Part shown: piece after piece, positions 52,301 through 60,036 of the stretch
How positions within the stretch are numbered: the stretch's first letter is position 1
Layout: each line of letters opens with the position of its first letter
NCBI GenBank assembly: GCA_013299115.1
Contig: JAAFKA010000022.1
Span: forward strand, 23,501-87,500
Direction of reading: 5' to 3'
DNA length: 64,000 bases
DNA from: Cytophagales bacterium
GTDB lineage: Bacteria > Bacteroidota > Bacteroidia > Cytophagales > Thermoflexibacteraceae
Notes under the pieces: model-generated
What the model saw: the letters and a program-made list of their open reading frames with translations, nothing else
The model's database searches: none
What the model was told of the DNA's origin: nothing
Translations under genes and position numbers: made by a program

Positions 52301-53949
52301 TTGGTTTGTGTAGCTGTTTGATTAGTTTGGTTAGTTGCAACGGTGTTGTCTATGGTTGGTTTTATCGCAGGTTTGCGACCTACAATTAGCCTTCTTCCTT
52401 TGTCTATTCCAATCTCGTCTTTTAGGTTGTTCCATTTACGCAAGGAGTCCACACGCACACCCAAACGCCAAGAAACGTCATAAATATTTTCGGTATCTAT
52501 GGCGGTGTAGTAGTTAAAATTAGGGTCTTCGGGTGCAGCATTGGCAGCCAATACGCCTGTGGAGTTGTTCGTTTGATTTTTCAGGTTAGTAGGCTCACTT
52601 TCAATGGGTGCAGCAATGGTGCGAATTTCGACTTGCGTATTTTTGTCCCTTTTGCTTTGCAACCACAACAACCGACCTACTTGTGCGGGGTCTTTTTCGG
52701 TCATTCGGTTAAAATCCAACAAAGATTCATATTGCATACCATATTTTTGGGCTACCAACCAATAGGTTTCTTTGGCTGCTAAGTCGTGAAAAGGCACTTC
52801 GGCAGTTTTGCGTTTTTCCTCCAAATAATAAGGTAGGTTGGCAAACAAAGTATCTGTTTCTTTGATGTCATTGTAACGAACAAACTTAGACAAACTCAAA
52901 TCTTTAGTCATTTTTATCAAATTGGCAGGCGTATCTTTGGTGTCCACCATAATTGCCTTTAAACCATTGGCACTCACAAAGGTATAAATCTTGTCATTGA
53001 TATTCACACTTTGCTGTTTGATAACCAAAGGAAAATCTGTTTGTTGATACTGCTCGATGGGCAACATCGTGTTTTGCTTGTTGAGAATAGTCCGCATTTC
53101 CTCTTTTTGGGCTTCGGTGGCAGGAAAATAGACTGTATAAGATTTGTCATCAGGCACAGATTTGGCAGCCAACCAAGGATTGTAGGCACGCAACTGCATT
53201 TCGGACAAACCCACCATTTTTGCCAACAAGTTCAGGCTTTTGTCTTTGCTGTCGCTGTATTCCAACAAGGTAAGAGATTTTGGCGAGGGTTTAAAATCTG
53301 TATCTTTGAACACCACCATATACGCCAAGAGGTCGATGAGGTAAGGGTTGGTTTGCCCATGTAACTGCATGGTGGTAGCCCCTTTGTCTTGCGGGTTTGC
53401 CGTTTGCGACACTTCCATATAGCCAAAACCATAGGCAAGCACCGTATTCAACCAATTTCTTAGGCTATAATTGTCGTTTTTCATTTTTCGAGCCAAAGCA
53501 GCTGTAGCCAAACCTAAGTGTTTTCTTTCGTCTATTTTGCTGTTAATGACAAGTCGCAATTTCCAATCGTCATTTTGATTGGGCGTAATTTTCCACACAC
53601 CTGCGGGCATTTTCCTTTCGTCCACGTTTGCCTGCAAAAGGCTGGTTTCTTTCAGGGCAACGTAAGCCATGTCTTCGGGCAAACCTTGTGCTTTGAGAGT
53701 ACGCATGATGATGGGCAGGTAGGTATAGACCCTTTCTCGCAGATTGTTGTAATAGGCGGTGTCTTCGCGCAGTTGTTGGGCTTTTCGTTCTATCTGTTTG
53801 CGAGCATCTTCGTTGAGCGTAAGTTGCAAATCTGCAAATTTGATAGTAGTAGGCACATGGACGGATTGGGCAAGGAGCATGGGGCTGCTCAATAAACCTA
53901 CCCACAAGAAGGCAAGTGATAGCCAATTAGTTTTTTTAGTGGTGAGCAT
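49327..53949 (-). CDS. Giant multi-LysM protein with divergent SLT-like N-domain
   Basis: 1540 residues. Signal peptide 1-28 (LSLAFLWVGLLSSPMLLAQ). Residues about 60-190 resemble a diverged goose-lysozyme/SLT domain: DMAYVALKETSLLQANVD keeps the catalytic Glu (Glu101), with AGVWKITP and DERKHLGLATAALA echoing MltD's GLWQF and DERxxPxxAT motifs. After it I count about fourteen to fifteen LysM or LysM-like units (e.g. THTVQSKEGLAAVARKYGV, FHTVQKGENLVSIAKAYNM, THTVQANETLYTIAKQYNI, YTVGKNETLYAVARKFNI), split by a Thr/Asn/Pro/Gln linker near 640-710. Some units are an elongated variant with an insert before the final WN (e.g. NNVEENQ region). It is probably a periplasmic peptidoglycan-binding scaffold. 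The mature protein has no lipobox and no T9SS signal. Confidence 0.88.
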   Translation of the reverse strand: MLTTKKTNWLSLAFLWVGLLSSPMLLAQSVHVPTTIKFADLQLTLNEDARKQIERKAQQLREDTAYYNNLRERVYTYLPIIMRTLKAQGLPEDMAYVALKETSLLQANVDERKMPAGVWKITPNQNDDWKLRLVINSKIDERKHLGLATAALARKMKNDNYSLRNWLNTVLAYGFGYMEVSQTANPQDKGATTMQLHGQTNPYLIDLLAYMVVFKDTDFKPSPKSLTLLEYSDSKDKSLNLLAKMVGLSEMQLRAYNPWLAAKSVPDDKSYTVYFPATEAQKEEMRTILNKQNTMLPIEQYQQTDFPLVIKQQSVNINDKIYTFVSANGLKAIMVDTKDTPANLIKMTKDLSLSKFVRYNDIKETDTLFANLPYYLEEKRKTAEVPFHDLAAKETYWLVAQKYGMQYESLLDFNRMTEKDPAQVGRLLWLQSKRDKNTQVEIRTIAAPIESEPTNLKNQTNNSTGVLAANAAPEDPNFNYYTAIDTENIYDVSWRLGVRVDSLRKWNNLKDEIGIDKGRRLIVGRKPAIKPTIDNTVATNQTNQTATQTNGTTNPSTEISKTAENVIKENAVKNLPKQLTHTVQSKEGLAAVARKYGVALKTLIADNKIADPNKVKAGDKLVVNNPTLLPPTNTTTTQNATPNATPNTTNGATLPQAGTGTPANNTAVATNTQNTTQPNTTQNTTQNTTPPNTQSTATFEMTKTTTNPTQPFVEQPFLKDSVYLVRNDNENFESIAKKLNLPKKGEYDYSLYLKMWNPTAIDREVTTTEILPKGFVVRLADKPLTISQEAIKAAMGEGTAPTNATPNTNTGIATNTPDLVTANTVVAVRYEDYKDSTYMVQSGEYLYLIAKKTGLPDYRYLLRWNGYKTENPKLDIGDRLIVKGDLSVPIENTPMRNGKVHHTQLGENIYSIAKFYNTSADSLAKWNGLQVDSVLPLGKDLIVSNSSFHTVQKGENLVSIAKAYNMSVEDFAKLNKMGVHDKLAINQKLLVETPIFATSQPNYLTASGKDPVQTTAAAQPFQNIYLVYNDGETLKSIAEKLKLPDVADSPFSTYMKQWNNVEENQALPKGTAVKIAENAVMPAAEQIQAAMQQNQTASNPNQQNTGLNTNAVGNQTTQNLNKDALLTAPQTKAPKKYTSSQPFKDVHIVRLPNETLQTIAEKYKFQPIGGHDYALYMQTWNNATSTNEALPLGKAVRLTDTAVLPSAEDVAALQSSFPPTAGNGTHTVQANETLYTIAKQYNIDKKYLEVWNKVDDDTPLKSGQVLIVQGNMQTEVPQYSKFYTDTYHIAQDGETLTEIAKFHNISLANLLEMNNLTSKSALKEGQKLWIKPRPAFHKVWQGETIAIIAELYEITTQDIYSWNNFPANYVLKQGETIIVSQSAVLPPKIEEQPLPPTAPKEEVQPVAIPQNLQNGYFAQMGESITDVCRRFGISTIDFKLWNQLPYNADKLEEGRKYYLVAPPVVKSAPAGNANTNVNPTVNPNKATTTANLQRYTVGKNETLYAVARKFNISIYQLREWNNLKSDVVKEGDNLVVGKNK

Positions 53950-54287
53950 ATAATATAATCTGTTCTTAAAAATTAGTGAGTAGTAAACCTAATTTTATTT
54001 AGGTTGTTGTTGCAAGTAAAAATAATGCAAATATTTGATTATCAATTATTTACATTTTTTTAAATTTGTAAACTACCAATTAATAATGGTTTTGTAATTC
54101 GTAATTTACTAATTAATGATTGTTTAATAGCACCTTCAAATATTGTGCCTTAACAAATTTTGCTTTTTATATCAAAGCTATGCAAAAGATATGAAAAAAC
54201 TACTTTTCAGCCCAATAATTTTGTTCCTATCTGTAAAAACGCCATATATAAAAAAGGCTGCCTTTTCAGACAGCCTTTTACAAAAAA
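53950..54287. other. 338-base AT-rich gap between typA and the LysM gene
   Basis: It contains the typA terminator, a small AACCTAA/TTAGGTT hairpin (53986-54005) in the LysM gene leader, and otherwise featureless AT-rich sequence. No gene is supported. Confidence 0.5.
54252..54279 (-). terminator. Terminator of typA
   Basis: AAAAGGCTG and CAGCCTTTT arms with a 10-nt loop, 9 bases past the typA stop. On the minus strand the hairpin is followed by CCTTTTTTATATA. Confidence 0.8.
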
Positions 54288-56102
54288 TTATGCTTCTACC
54301 ACTTCTTTTTTCTCCATTCGTTTTCTCTCATTTTCGTCGAGATAAATCTTACGCATACGAATAGATTTTGGCGTAACCTCTACATATTCGTCTTTTTGGA
54401 TATATTCCATTGCCTCTTCCAAAGAAAACAATTTTTTAGGTACAATTTTCACGTTGCCGTCTGTACCCGAAGCACGCATATTGGTTAATTGTTTGGCTTT
54501 CAAGACATTAATTACCAAATCATTTTGGCGAGTGTGTTCACCAATTACCTGCCCAGCATACATTTCTTCGCCTGGTTCTATGAAAAACGAACCTCTGTCT
54601 TGCATCTTGTCAATAGAGTAAGCCGTACCACTACCTGTTTCCATAGAAATCAACGAGCCGTTGATTCTTTCAGGAATTGCCCCTTTAAATGGTTCATACC
54701 CTTTGAAACGGTGAGTCATAATGGCTTCTCCGAAAGTTGCCGTAAGCACTTGGTTACGCAAACCAATGATGCCGCGTGCAGGAATGTTAAATTCCAAATG
54801 TTGCAAATCTCCTTTTGGCTCCATGATAAGCAATTCGCCTTTGCGTTGTGTTACCAACTCAATTACTTTGCCCGCCACAGGTTCTGGCACATCAACCACC
54901 AATAACTCGATTGGCTCATGTCTTTGCCCATCTATTTCTTTGTAAACCACTTGCGGTTGCCCTAATTGGAGTTCGTAACCTTCTCTACGCATCGTTTCCA
55001 CCAAGATAGACAAGTGCAAAATGCCACGACCATAGACAATAAATCTGTCTTCTGAGTCGGTAGGTTGCAAACGCAAAGCTAAGTTTTTCTCAATTTCTTT
55101 GTATAGCCTATCTCTCAAATGGCGTGAAGTAACAAATTTGCCTTCTCTACCATAAAACGGCGAGTTGTTGATAGAAAACAACATACTCATCGTAGGTTCG
55201 TCAATGGCAATGCGTGGCAACATTTCTGGGCTTTCTGCATCGGCTATGGTGTCGCCAATTTCAAAACCTTCTATGCCCACAATAGCACAAATTTCACCTG
55301 CCTGCACTTCTTGCACCCGCAACCTGCCCATGCCCTCAAATACGTGCAATTCTTTGATTTTTACTTTCTGAAAAGTACCATCTTTTTTGCCAAGCACCAC
55401 TTGAGAATTTTCTTTCAACGTGCCACGATACACCCTGCCAATGGCAATACGACCCACAAAAGATGAATAATCTAACGAGGTAACTTGCATTTGCACAGGT
55501 CCCTCCACATAAGGCGAAGGTTTTACTACGTCAAGCACCACGTCTAACAAAGGCGTAATGCTGTCTGTTTTTTGTTTCCAATCGAGGCTCATCCAGTTGT
55601 GTTTAGACGAACCATAGAGAGTTTGAAAATCTAATTGGTCTTCTGTTCCGCCCAAGTTAAACATCAAATCAAAAACAGCTTCGTGAACTTCGTCTGGTCG
55701 GCAATTTTCTTTGTCCACTTTATTGACAACCAAAATAGGTTTTAAGCCTAAGCTCAATGCCTTGCCCAACACAAAACGAGTTTGGGGCATAGGCCCCTCA
55801 AAAGCATCGACAAGCAACAAAACAGCATCAGCCATTTTGAGTACCCTTTCTACTTCGCCACCGAAGTCGGCGTGACCCGGTGTGTCGATAATATTGATTT
55901 TTGAACCTTTATAACGAACAGACACATTTTTAGCTAAAATGGTAATTCCTCGTTCACGTTCCAAGTCATTGTTGTCCAAAATGAGTTCCCCTGTCTGCTG
56001 ATTTTCTCTGAACAGTTGGCAAGTGTGGATAATTTTGTCGACAAGCGTGGTCTTCCCGTGGTCAACGTGAGCAATGATGGCGATATTTCTGATACTTTCC
56101 AT
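54288..56102 (-). CDS. typA: Ribosome-associated GTPase TypA/BipA
   Basis: Translational GTPase of the EF-G family acting on ribosome assembly and stress adaptation. 604 residues from the ATG at 56102 ([20 protein letters not shown]); an in-frame ATG 51 bases upstream would add a hydrophobic leader that no TypA has. G1 AHVDHGKT, G2 RGITI, G3 [16 protein letters not shown]4 NKVDKE, then domain II, EF-G-like III and V, and the C-terminal domain with [17 protein letters not shown] and ANPR-like end [15 protein letters not shown]. The length is normal. Confidence 0.97.
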   Translation of the reverse strand: MESIRNIAIIAHVDHGKTTLVDKIIHTCQLFRENQQTGELILDNNDLERERGITILAKNVSVRYKGSKINIIDTPGHADFGGEVERVLKMADAVLLLVDAFEGPMPQTRFVLGKALSLGLKPILVVNKVDKENCRPDEVHEAVFDLMFNLGGTEDQLDFQTLYGSSKHNWMSLDWKQKTDSITPLLDVVLDVVKPSPYVEGPVQMQVTSLDYSSFVGRIAIGRVYRGTLKENSQVVLGKKDGTFQKVKIKELHVFEGMGRLRVQEVQAGEICAIVGIEGFEIGDTIADAESPEMLPRIAIDEPTMSMLFSINNSPFYGREGKFVTSRHLRDRLYKEIEKNLALRLQPTDSEDRFIVYGRGILHLSILVETMRREGYELQLGQPQVVYKEIDGQRHEPIELLVVDVPEPVAGKVIELVTQRKGELLIMEPKGDLQHLEFNIPARGIIGLRNQVLTATFGEAIMTHRFKGYEPFKGAIPERINGSLISMETGSGTAYSIDKMQDRGSFFIEPGEEMYAGQVIGEHTRQNDLVINVLKAKQLTNMRASGTDGNVKIVPKKLFSLEEAMEYIQKDEYVEVTPKSIRMRKIYLDENERKRMEKKEVVEA

Positions 56103-56243
56103 TGAGTTATATTTTTCGAGGTGCAAAGGTAAACAAAAAAAATGATAATTCATATTAAATTATCGAAAACTCTTTCAATATCTCCTCCTTTATCAATAAT
56201 TGGGCTTGTCCTGCCGAAATTTCTTGCTTTCAAGTGTTTTGCC

Positions 56244-57023
56244 TCACACCAAAAAGAACTTATTGGTTTGGTCGTCAAATCGCAAATATTGACTGCCAAA
56301 AATCTGTTGAAACAATTCACTTTGTTTAATTTCAGTAGGTTTGCAAACTTCCAACTTGCCGTTGTGCAGCAGCCATAATGAGTTAGTTACATCGACGGCA
56401 AATTCTACATCATGCGTAGCTACTACAATAGTTTTTTGCTCTTTTTGGGCTATTTGTTGCAATAATTTCCAAATTTGAGCTTTGTTTGGGAGGTCAAGAT
56501 GAGCTGTAGGCTCGTCGAGCAGGATTAACTGTCCATCTTGAGCTAAGGCACGTGCCAATAAGGTCTTTTGTAACTGCCCATCACTCAATGTGGTTACAAG
56601 ACGGTGGCTTAGGTCTTGGAGTTGCATCAGAGCTATTGCTTGTTCTATTTGCTTTTGGTCTTGGGCTGTGTGCTGCCCCGCCCAATTCGTGTGCGGATAA
56701 CGACCCAAAGCAACTAATTCAGCCACAGTAAGCCGATTGGCTTGTGGTTTTTCCGTATTGACTATGCTAATGAGTTTGGCTTTTTCTATCAGAGCATAAC
56801 TGCCCAAAGGTTGGCTTGCCAGCCAAATTTCTCCTGATAAAGGTTTTTGCAACCCTGCCATTACCCGCAATAACGAAGATTTGCCCATGCCATTTGCACC
56901 CAACAAAGCTGTCAAAGTACCTACATTTAGCTGCAAATTAAGGTCTTGACACACTATTTTTGGGGTTTGCTTGGACTGTAAATAACCTACGGTTAAGTTT
57001 TTGGTTTTGAATAGTAGTTTAAT
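56244..57023 (-). CDS. ABC transporter ATP-binding protein (iron/siderophore type) with uncertain start
   Basis: ATPase of the FecE/BtuD-like class: Walker A GANGMGKSS, Q-loop near KLISIVNTEKPQA, signature LSDGQLQKTLLARALAQDG, Walker B LILLDEPTAHLDLP, switch ATHD. The first canonical start in frame is a GTG at 56954 (MCQDLNLQ), but conserved N-terminal strand 1 lies upstream, reading IKLLFKTKNLTVGYLQSK in the same frame from an ATT at 57023 directly after a stop. No ATG, GTG or TTG exists in those 23 codons. Either translation starts at the rare ATT codon or an original ATG was mutated. No permease or binding-protein gene is adjacent. Confidence 0.8.
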   Translation of the reverse strand: MKLLFKTKNLTVGYLQSKQTPKIVCQDLNLQLNVGTLTALLGANGMGKSSLLRVMAGLQKPLSGEIWLASQPLGSYALIEKAKLISIVNTEKPQANRLTVAELVALGRYPHTNWAGQHTAQDQKQIEQAIALMQLQDLSHRLVTTLSDGQLQKTLLARALAQDGQLILLDEPTAHLDLPNKAQIWKLLQQIAQKEQKTIVVATHDVEFAVDVTNSLWLLHNGKLEVCKPTEIKQSELFQQIFGSQYLRFDDQTNKFFLV

Positions 57024-57191
57024 TTAAATTTTGATTTAGAATATAAAATAGTCTTAAAAAATATGTTTTCAATTTGTCAAAATTAAGAAAAAATTTGGTT
57101 AAATAATACAATATAATTTTGCTATTCACAAATTTATAGCAATTAATTCAAACTGAGCTTATAAGCTAATATAATTTGTTTCTAAACTCTC

Positions 57192-57221
57192 TTGCGGATT
57201 ATATAAAACTTTGTAGCTTTG
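57192..57221 (+). promoter_or_regulatory. Promoter of the Glu/Leu dehydrogenase gene
   Basis: TTG at 57192-57194 and TAGCTTTG at 57214-57221 with 19-base spacing, a good Bacteroidota promoter. Predicted transcription from about 57227 yields a leader of about 137 bases. Confidence 0.6.
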
Positions 57222-57232
57222 CCCATAACCAA

Positions 57233-57326
57233 TAGAGTTTATGAATAATTACCCAAAGATGTCGTTTTTTTTGAAAAATGACATCTTTTGCCAAGCCTCT
57301 TAACAAAAAATTATTCATAAACTCTA
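57233..57326. repeat. Nested inverted repeat in the dehydrogenase leader
   Basis: 18-bp perfect arms TAGAGTTTATGAATAATT (57233-57250) and their complement (57309-57326), with an inner AAAGATGTC/GACATCTTT stem (57255-57288 approximately). It lies wholly in the predicted 5' leader and encloses a 20-codon reading frame. Confidence 0.8.
57241..57303 (+). CDS. Possible leader peptide upstream of the dehydrogenase
   Basis: A 20-codon ATG-initiated frame, MNNYPKMSFFLKNDIFCQAS, ending TAA. Its start codon lies in the left arm of the leader hairpin and its stop just before the right arm, so ribosome passage would disrupt the stem. It holds three Phe and two Lys codons. It could be a translation-coupled leader, or chance within a palindromic repeat. 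Confidence 0.3.
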   Translation: MNNYPKMSFFLKNDIFCQAS

Positions 57327-57363
57327 ATAAACACCAATTTATTCATTTATTTTTTTTCTAACC

Positions 57364-58599
57364 ATGACACAACTCACAGAATTACTTGAAAAGTTTGAGA
57401 ACAAAAAGCCCGAAATTGTCTTCGAGTGGCACGACTCCGAAACCGAAGCCGAAGGTTGGGTAGTTATCAACTCCCTAAGAGGTGGGGCAGCAGGCGGCGG
57501 CACGCGGATGCGACTCGGCTTAGACCGCAGAGAAGTAGAGTCCTTAGCCAAGACAATGGAAGTGAAATTCACTGTTTCGGGACCTGCCATTGGCGGTGCA
57601 AAATCAGGTATCAACTTCGACCCACGCGACCCACGCAAGAAAGAAGTGCTAAAAAGATGGTACAGGGCTGTTGCTCCCTTGCTCAAAAATTACTATGGCA
57701 CAGGTGGCGACATGAACGTGGACGAAATAGAGGAAGTTATCCCGATGACCGAAGAATACGGTTTGTGGCATCCGCAAGAGGGCATTGTCAATGGACATTT
57801 TAGGGCAAACGACGCACAAAAGATTAAAAAATTGGGGCAGTTGCGCCATGGGGTAGCCAAAATTATAGAAGATGCCCAATACACGCCAGCTTTGCACAAA
57901 AAATACAGAATAGCCGACATGATTACAGGTTATGGCGTAGCCCAATCCGTCATGCACTATTACGAACTATGGGGTGGCAATTTGTCAGAAAAAAAAGCAA
58001 TTATTCAAGGTTGGGGCAATGTGGGTGGTGCAGCAGGATTTTATTTGGCACAGGCAGGAGTCAAAATCGTGGGAATTATAGACAGAGATGGCGGATTGAT
58101 AAATACCAACGGATTGAGTTATGACGAAGTTATCAACTTAGTTTTGACCAGAGATGGCAACAAATTGGTGGCAGACAACCTGATTCCTTACGACCAACTC
58201 ATGGCAAAAGTATGGGATTTGGGAGCAGAAATTTTTATTCCCGCAGCAGCCTCGCGTTTAGTAACAAAAGAACAAGTAGAAAGATTGATAGCAGCCAAAT
58301 TGGAAGTGATAGCCTGCGGCGCCAATGTGCCTTTTAACGACAAGGAAATATTTTTTGGGGCAACGGCAGAAATAGCTGATAATCAGGTATCTCTCCTTCC
58401 TGACTTCATAGCCAACTGCGGCATGGCAAGAGTTTTTGCCTATCTTATGAACAGCGAAGTGGAGGTTACAGACAAAGCTGTTTTCAAAGATACTTCTACT
58501 GTTATTCGGGCTGCCTTAGAAAAAACATACACAACCAGCCATTCACGCACCCAAATAGCCAAAAGAAGTTTCGAAATTGCTTTGAAACAGTTGGTATAA
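57364..58599 (+). CDS. Glu/Leu/Phe/Val dehydrogenase
   Basis: NAD(P)-dependent oxidative deaminase of the glutamate dehydrogenase superfamily, 411 residues. Substrate-binding site VSGPAIGGAKSGINFDPRD contains the catalytic Lys, followed by YYGTGGDMNVDE with the essential Asp. The NAD fold has ATTENTION-free glycine motif GWGNVGGAAGFYLAQAG. The class is typical of Bacteroidota enzymes annotated as Glu/Leu/Phe/Val dehydrogenase; preference for glutamate or branched-chain amino acids cannot be read from sequence. It has a well-formed promoter, a structured leader and a terminator, so is monocistronic. Confidence 0.95.
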   Translation: MTQLTELLEKFENKKPEIVFEWHDSETEAEGWVVINSLRGGAAGGGTRMRLGLDRREVESLAKTMEVKFTVSGPAIGGAKSGINFDPRDPRKKEVLKRWYRAVAPLLKNYYGTGGDMNVDEIEEVIPMTEEYGLWHPQEGIVNGHFRANDAQKIKKLGQLRHGVAKIIEDAQYTPALHKKYRIADMITGYGVAQSVMHYYELWGGNLSEKKAIIQGWGNVGGAAGFYLAQAGVKIVGIIDRDGGLINTNGLSYDEVINLVLTRDGNKLVADNLIPYDQLMAKVWDLGAEIFIPAAASRLVTKEQVERLIAAKLEVIACGANVPFNDKEIFFGATAEIADNQVSLLPDFIANCGMARVFAYLMNSEVEVTDKAVFKDTSTVIRAALEKTYTTSHSRTQIAKRSFEIALKQLV

Positions 58600-58652
58600 A
58601 AATAATCAGTTTGGAAAAGTCTAAAAAGACTATAAGATAGACTGTTCAGAAG

Positions 58653-58688
58653 AAACGGACTGTTTTAGACATCATTCAGTCCGTTTTT
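58653..58688 (+). terminator. Terminator of the dehydrogenase gene
   Basis: AAACGGACTG and CAGTCCGTTT arms around a 14-nt loop followed by TTTTTG. Its ACGGACT/AGTCCGT core matches the ends of the tandem elements at 17270-17482. Confidence 0.75.
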
Positions 58689-58750
58689 GTAACTTTGCAA
58701 CTTTATTTGTAAATCTTCGTATTTGATGATTATTTTCTAATTGCTATATT

Positions 58751-59728
58751 TTAACTTTCTAATTCTTTCTGATAAAATTCTCCCACCCATTGCAGCGTAT
58801 CGTCTATGCTACGGAAAGTGAATTTCAGACGGTTTTGCACTTTTTGGTTGCTATAGACTGTTTTGCGTTTCGAGTTGCGAATAATCTCTAAGGTTATCGG
58901 GTTGCGTTGGCGGGTAAAAAGGCTTGCCAATTCGCCACCTGCCCATGCAAGGTAGAGATGCCACTTTTGGGCTTTGTATTTTGGGGCTTTTTTGCCTAAA
59001 TGTTGGGCTATTTTTTCAAAAAATAGTTGGTAAGGTAATTGGTGAGCATCGAGTATAAACCTCTCATTTTCAATAGGTTGGGTTAGTAGCAAATAAGCAA
59101 TTTCGGCTACATCTCTCACATCTACCACTGTTACGCTGCCCTGCGGATAAAACAAAGGTTCTTTCCACGCATAGCCAAAAAATTGGTTGCTCGACTTGTG
59201 GGCATCGCCCTGCCCCAGCACCACCGAAGGATTGATAATGCAAGCACTTAGCCCTTCTGCCACGCCACGCCAAACTTCTCTCTCCGCCTCAAACTTGGTT
59301 TGGGCATAAAAAGAAGGCACATCAGATTTGTCCCAAACGGTTTGTTCGGTTATCACTGTATCTTGGGCTGCCCCCAATGCTGCCACCGAACTCACGTGCA
59401 ACAATTTTTTGATACCTATTTCTAAACATAAATTGACTATATTGGCTGTTCCTGCCACATTGACCTGACGCATGAGTGCAAAATCTTGTTGGTGAAACGA
59501 CACAACGGCTGCTGCATGGATTACATACGTTACGCCTTGCAGGGCTTCACGCAACTGCATAAGGTCTAAAACATCTGCCTCCACCCATTGAATTTGGTCG
59601 GCTATATCTGCCACAAACCGCAAATCACTGTTTGCTCTGCGAATAGCCTTGACAGGTAGCCCCGCCTGCAAAAGTCGGCGGGCTATAAAACTTCCAATTA
59701 AGCCGTTACAGCCTGTGATGAGGTACAT
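58751..59728 (-). CDS. NAD-dependent epimerase/dehydratase (extended SDR)
   Basis: 325-residue extended short-chain dehydrogenase. NAD-binding GCNGLIGSFIARRLL at the N-terminus (GxxGxxG), VIHAAAVVSF, HVSSVAALG with the catalytic Ser, and the active-site pair Tyr-Lys in FYAQTKFEAERE. The C-terminal third has VDVRDVAEIAYLLL. Such proteins reduce or epimerise nucleotide sugars or hydroxy-ketones; this subfamily resembles dihydroflavonol-4-reductase-like enzymes, so a specific substrate is not proposed. Confidence 0.93.
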   Translation of the reverse strand: MYLITGCNGLIGSFIARRLLQAGLPVKAIRRANSDLRFVADIADQIQWVEADVLDLMQLREALQGVTYVIHAAAVVSFHQQDFALMRQVNVAGTANIVNLCLEIGIKKLLHVSSVAALGAAQDTVITEQTVWDKSDVPSFYAQTKFEAEREVWRGVAEGLSACIINPSVVLGQGDAHKSSNQFFGYAWKEPLFYPQGSVTVVDVRDVAEIAYLLLTQPIENERFILDAHQLPYQLFFEKIAQHLGKKAPKYKAQKWHLYLAWAGGELASLFTRQRNPITLEIIRNSKRKTVYSNQKVQNRLKFTFRSIDDTLQWVGEFYQKELES

Positions 59729-59843
59729 GGTTAGTTGTAAATTGTTAGTGGTAAATTGTTGATTTTGTAAAATAGTGAACTTTTATTTATTAGACCTCTT
59801 AGAGAGAGCTAATAAGCATTGCTGCATTTTAGGAAGTAATCTA

Positions 59844-60035
59844 TTAACGAAATTCTCTATATTCATCACATTTAGACAACCAATTTTGGGTTTCGAAGGT
59901 TAAAAATTTTTTGGAATAAAGAAACGCAGAGTTTTCATTTTCCAACATCTTTTTTAGTTGTTGTTGGTGGGTTTTATTGGGCAGGTCTTGGCGAAGAAAA
60001 GCCACCAAAAGGTCGTGATGTAGCAAGATTTTCAT
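59844..60035 (-). CDS. Small protein downstream of the DUF3696 ATPase
   Basis: 63 residues starting MKILLHHDLLVAFLRQDLP, with the ATG two bases after the ATPase stop, hence tightly coupled. The N-terminus is faintly reminiscent of a PIN-domain start (KILLDxxxLLxxL) but lacks the rest of that fold. It may be a truncated partner or a genuine small effector. I do not recognise a family. Confidence 0.5.
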   Translation of the reverse strand: MKILLHHDLLVAFLRQDLPNKTHQQQLKKMLENENSAFLYSKKFLTFETQNWLSKCDEYREFR

Positions 60036-60036
60036 A

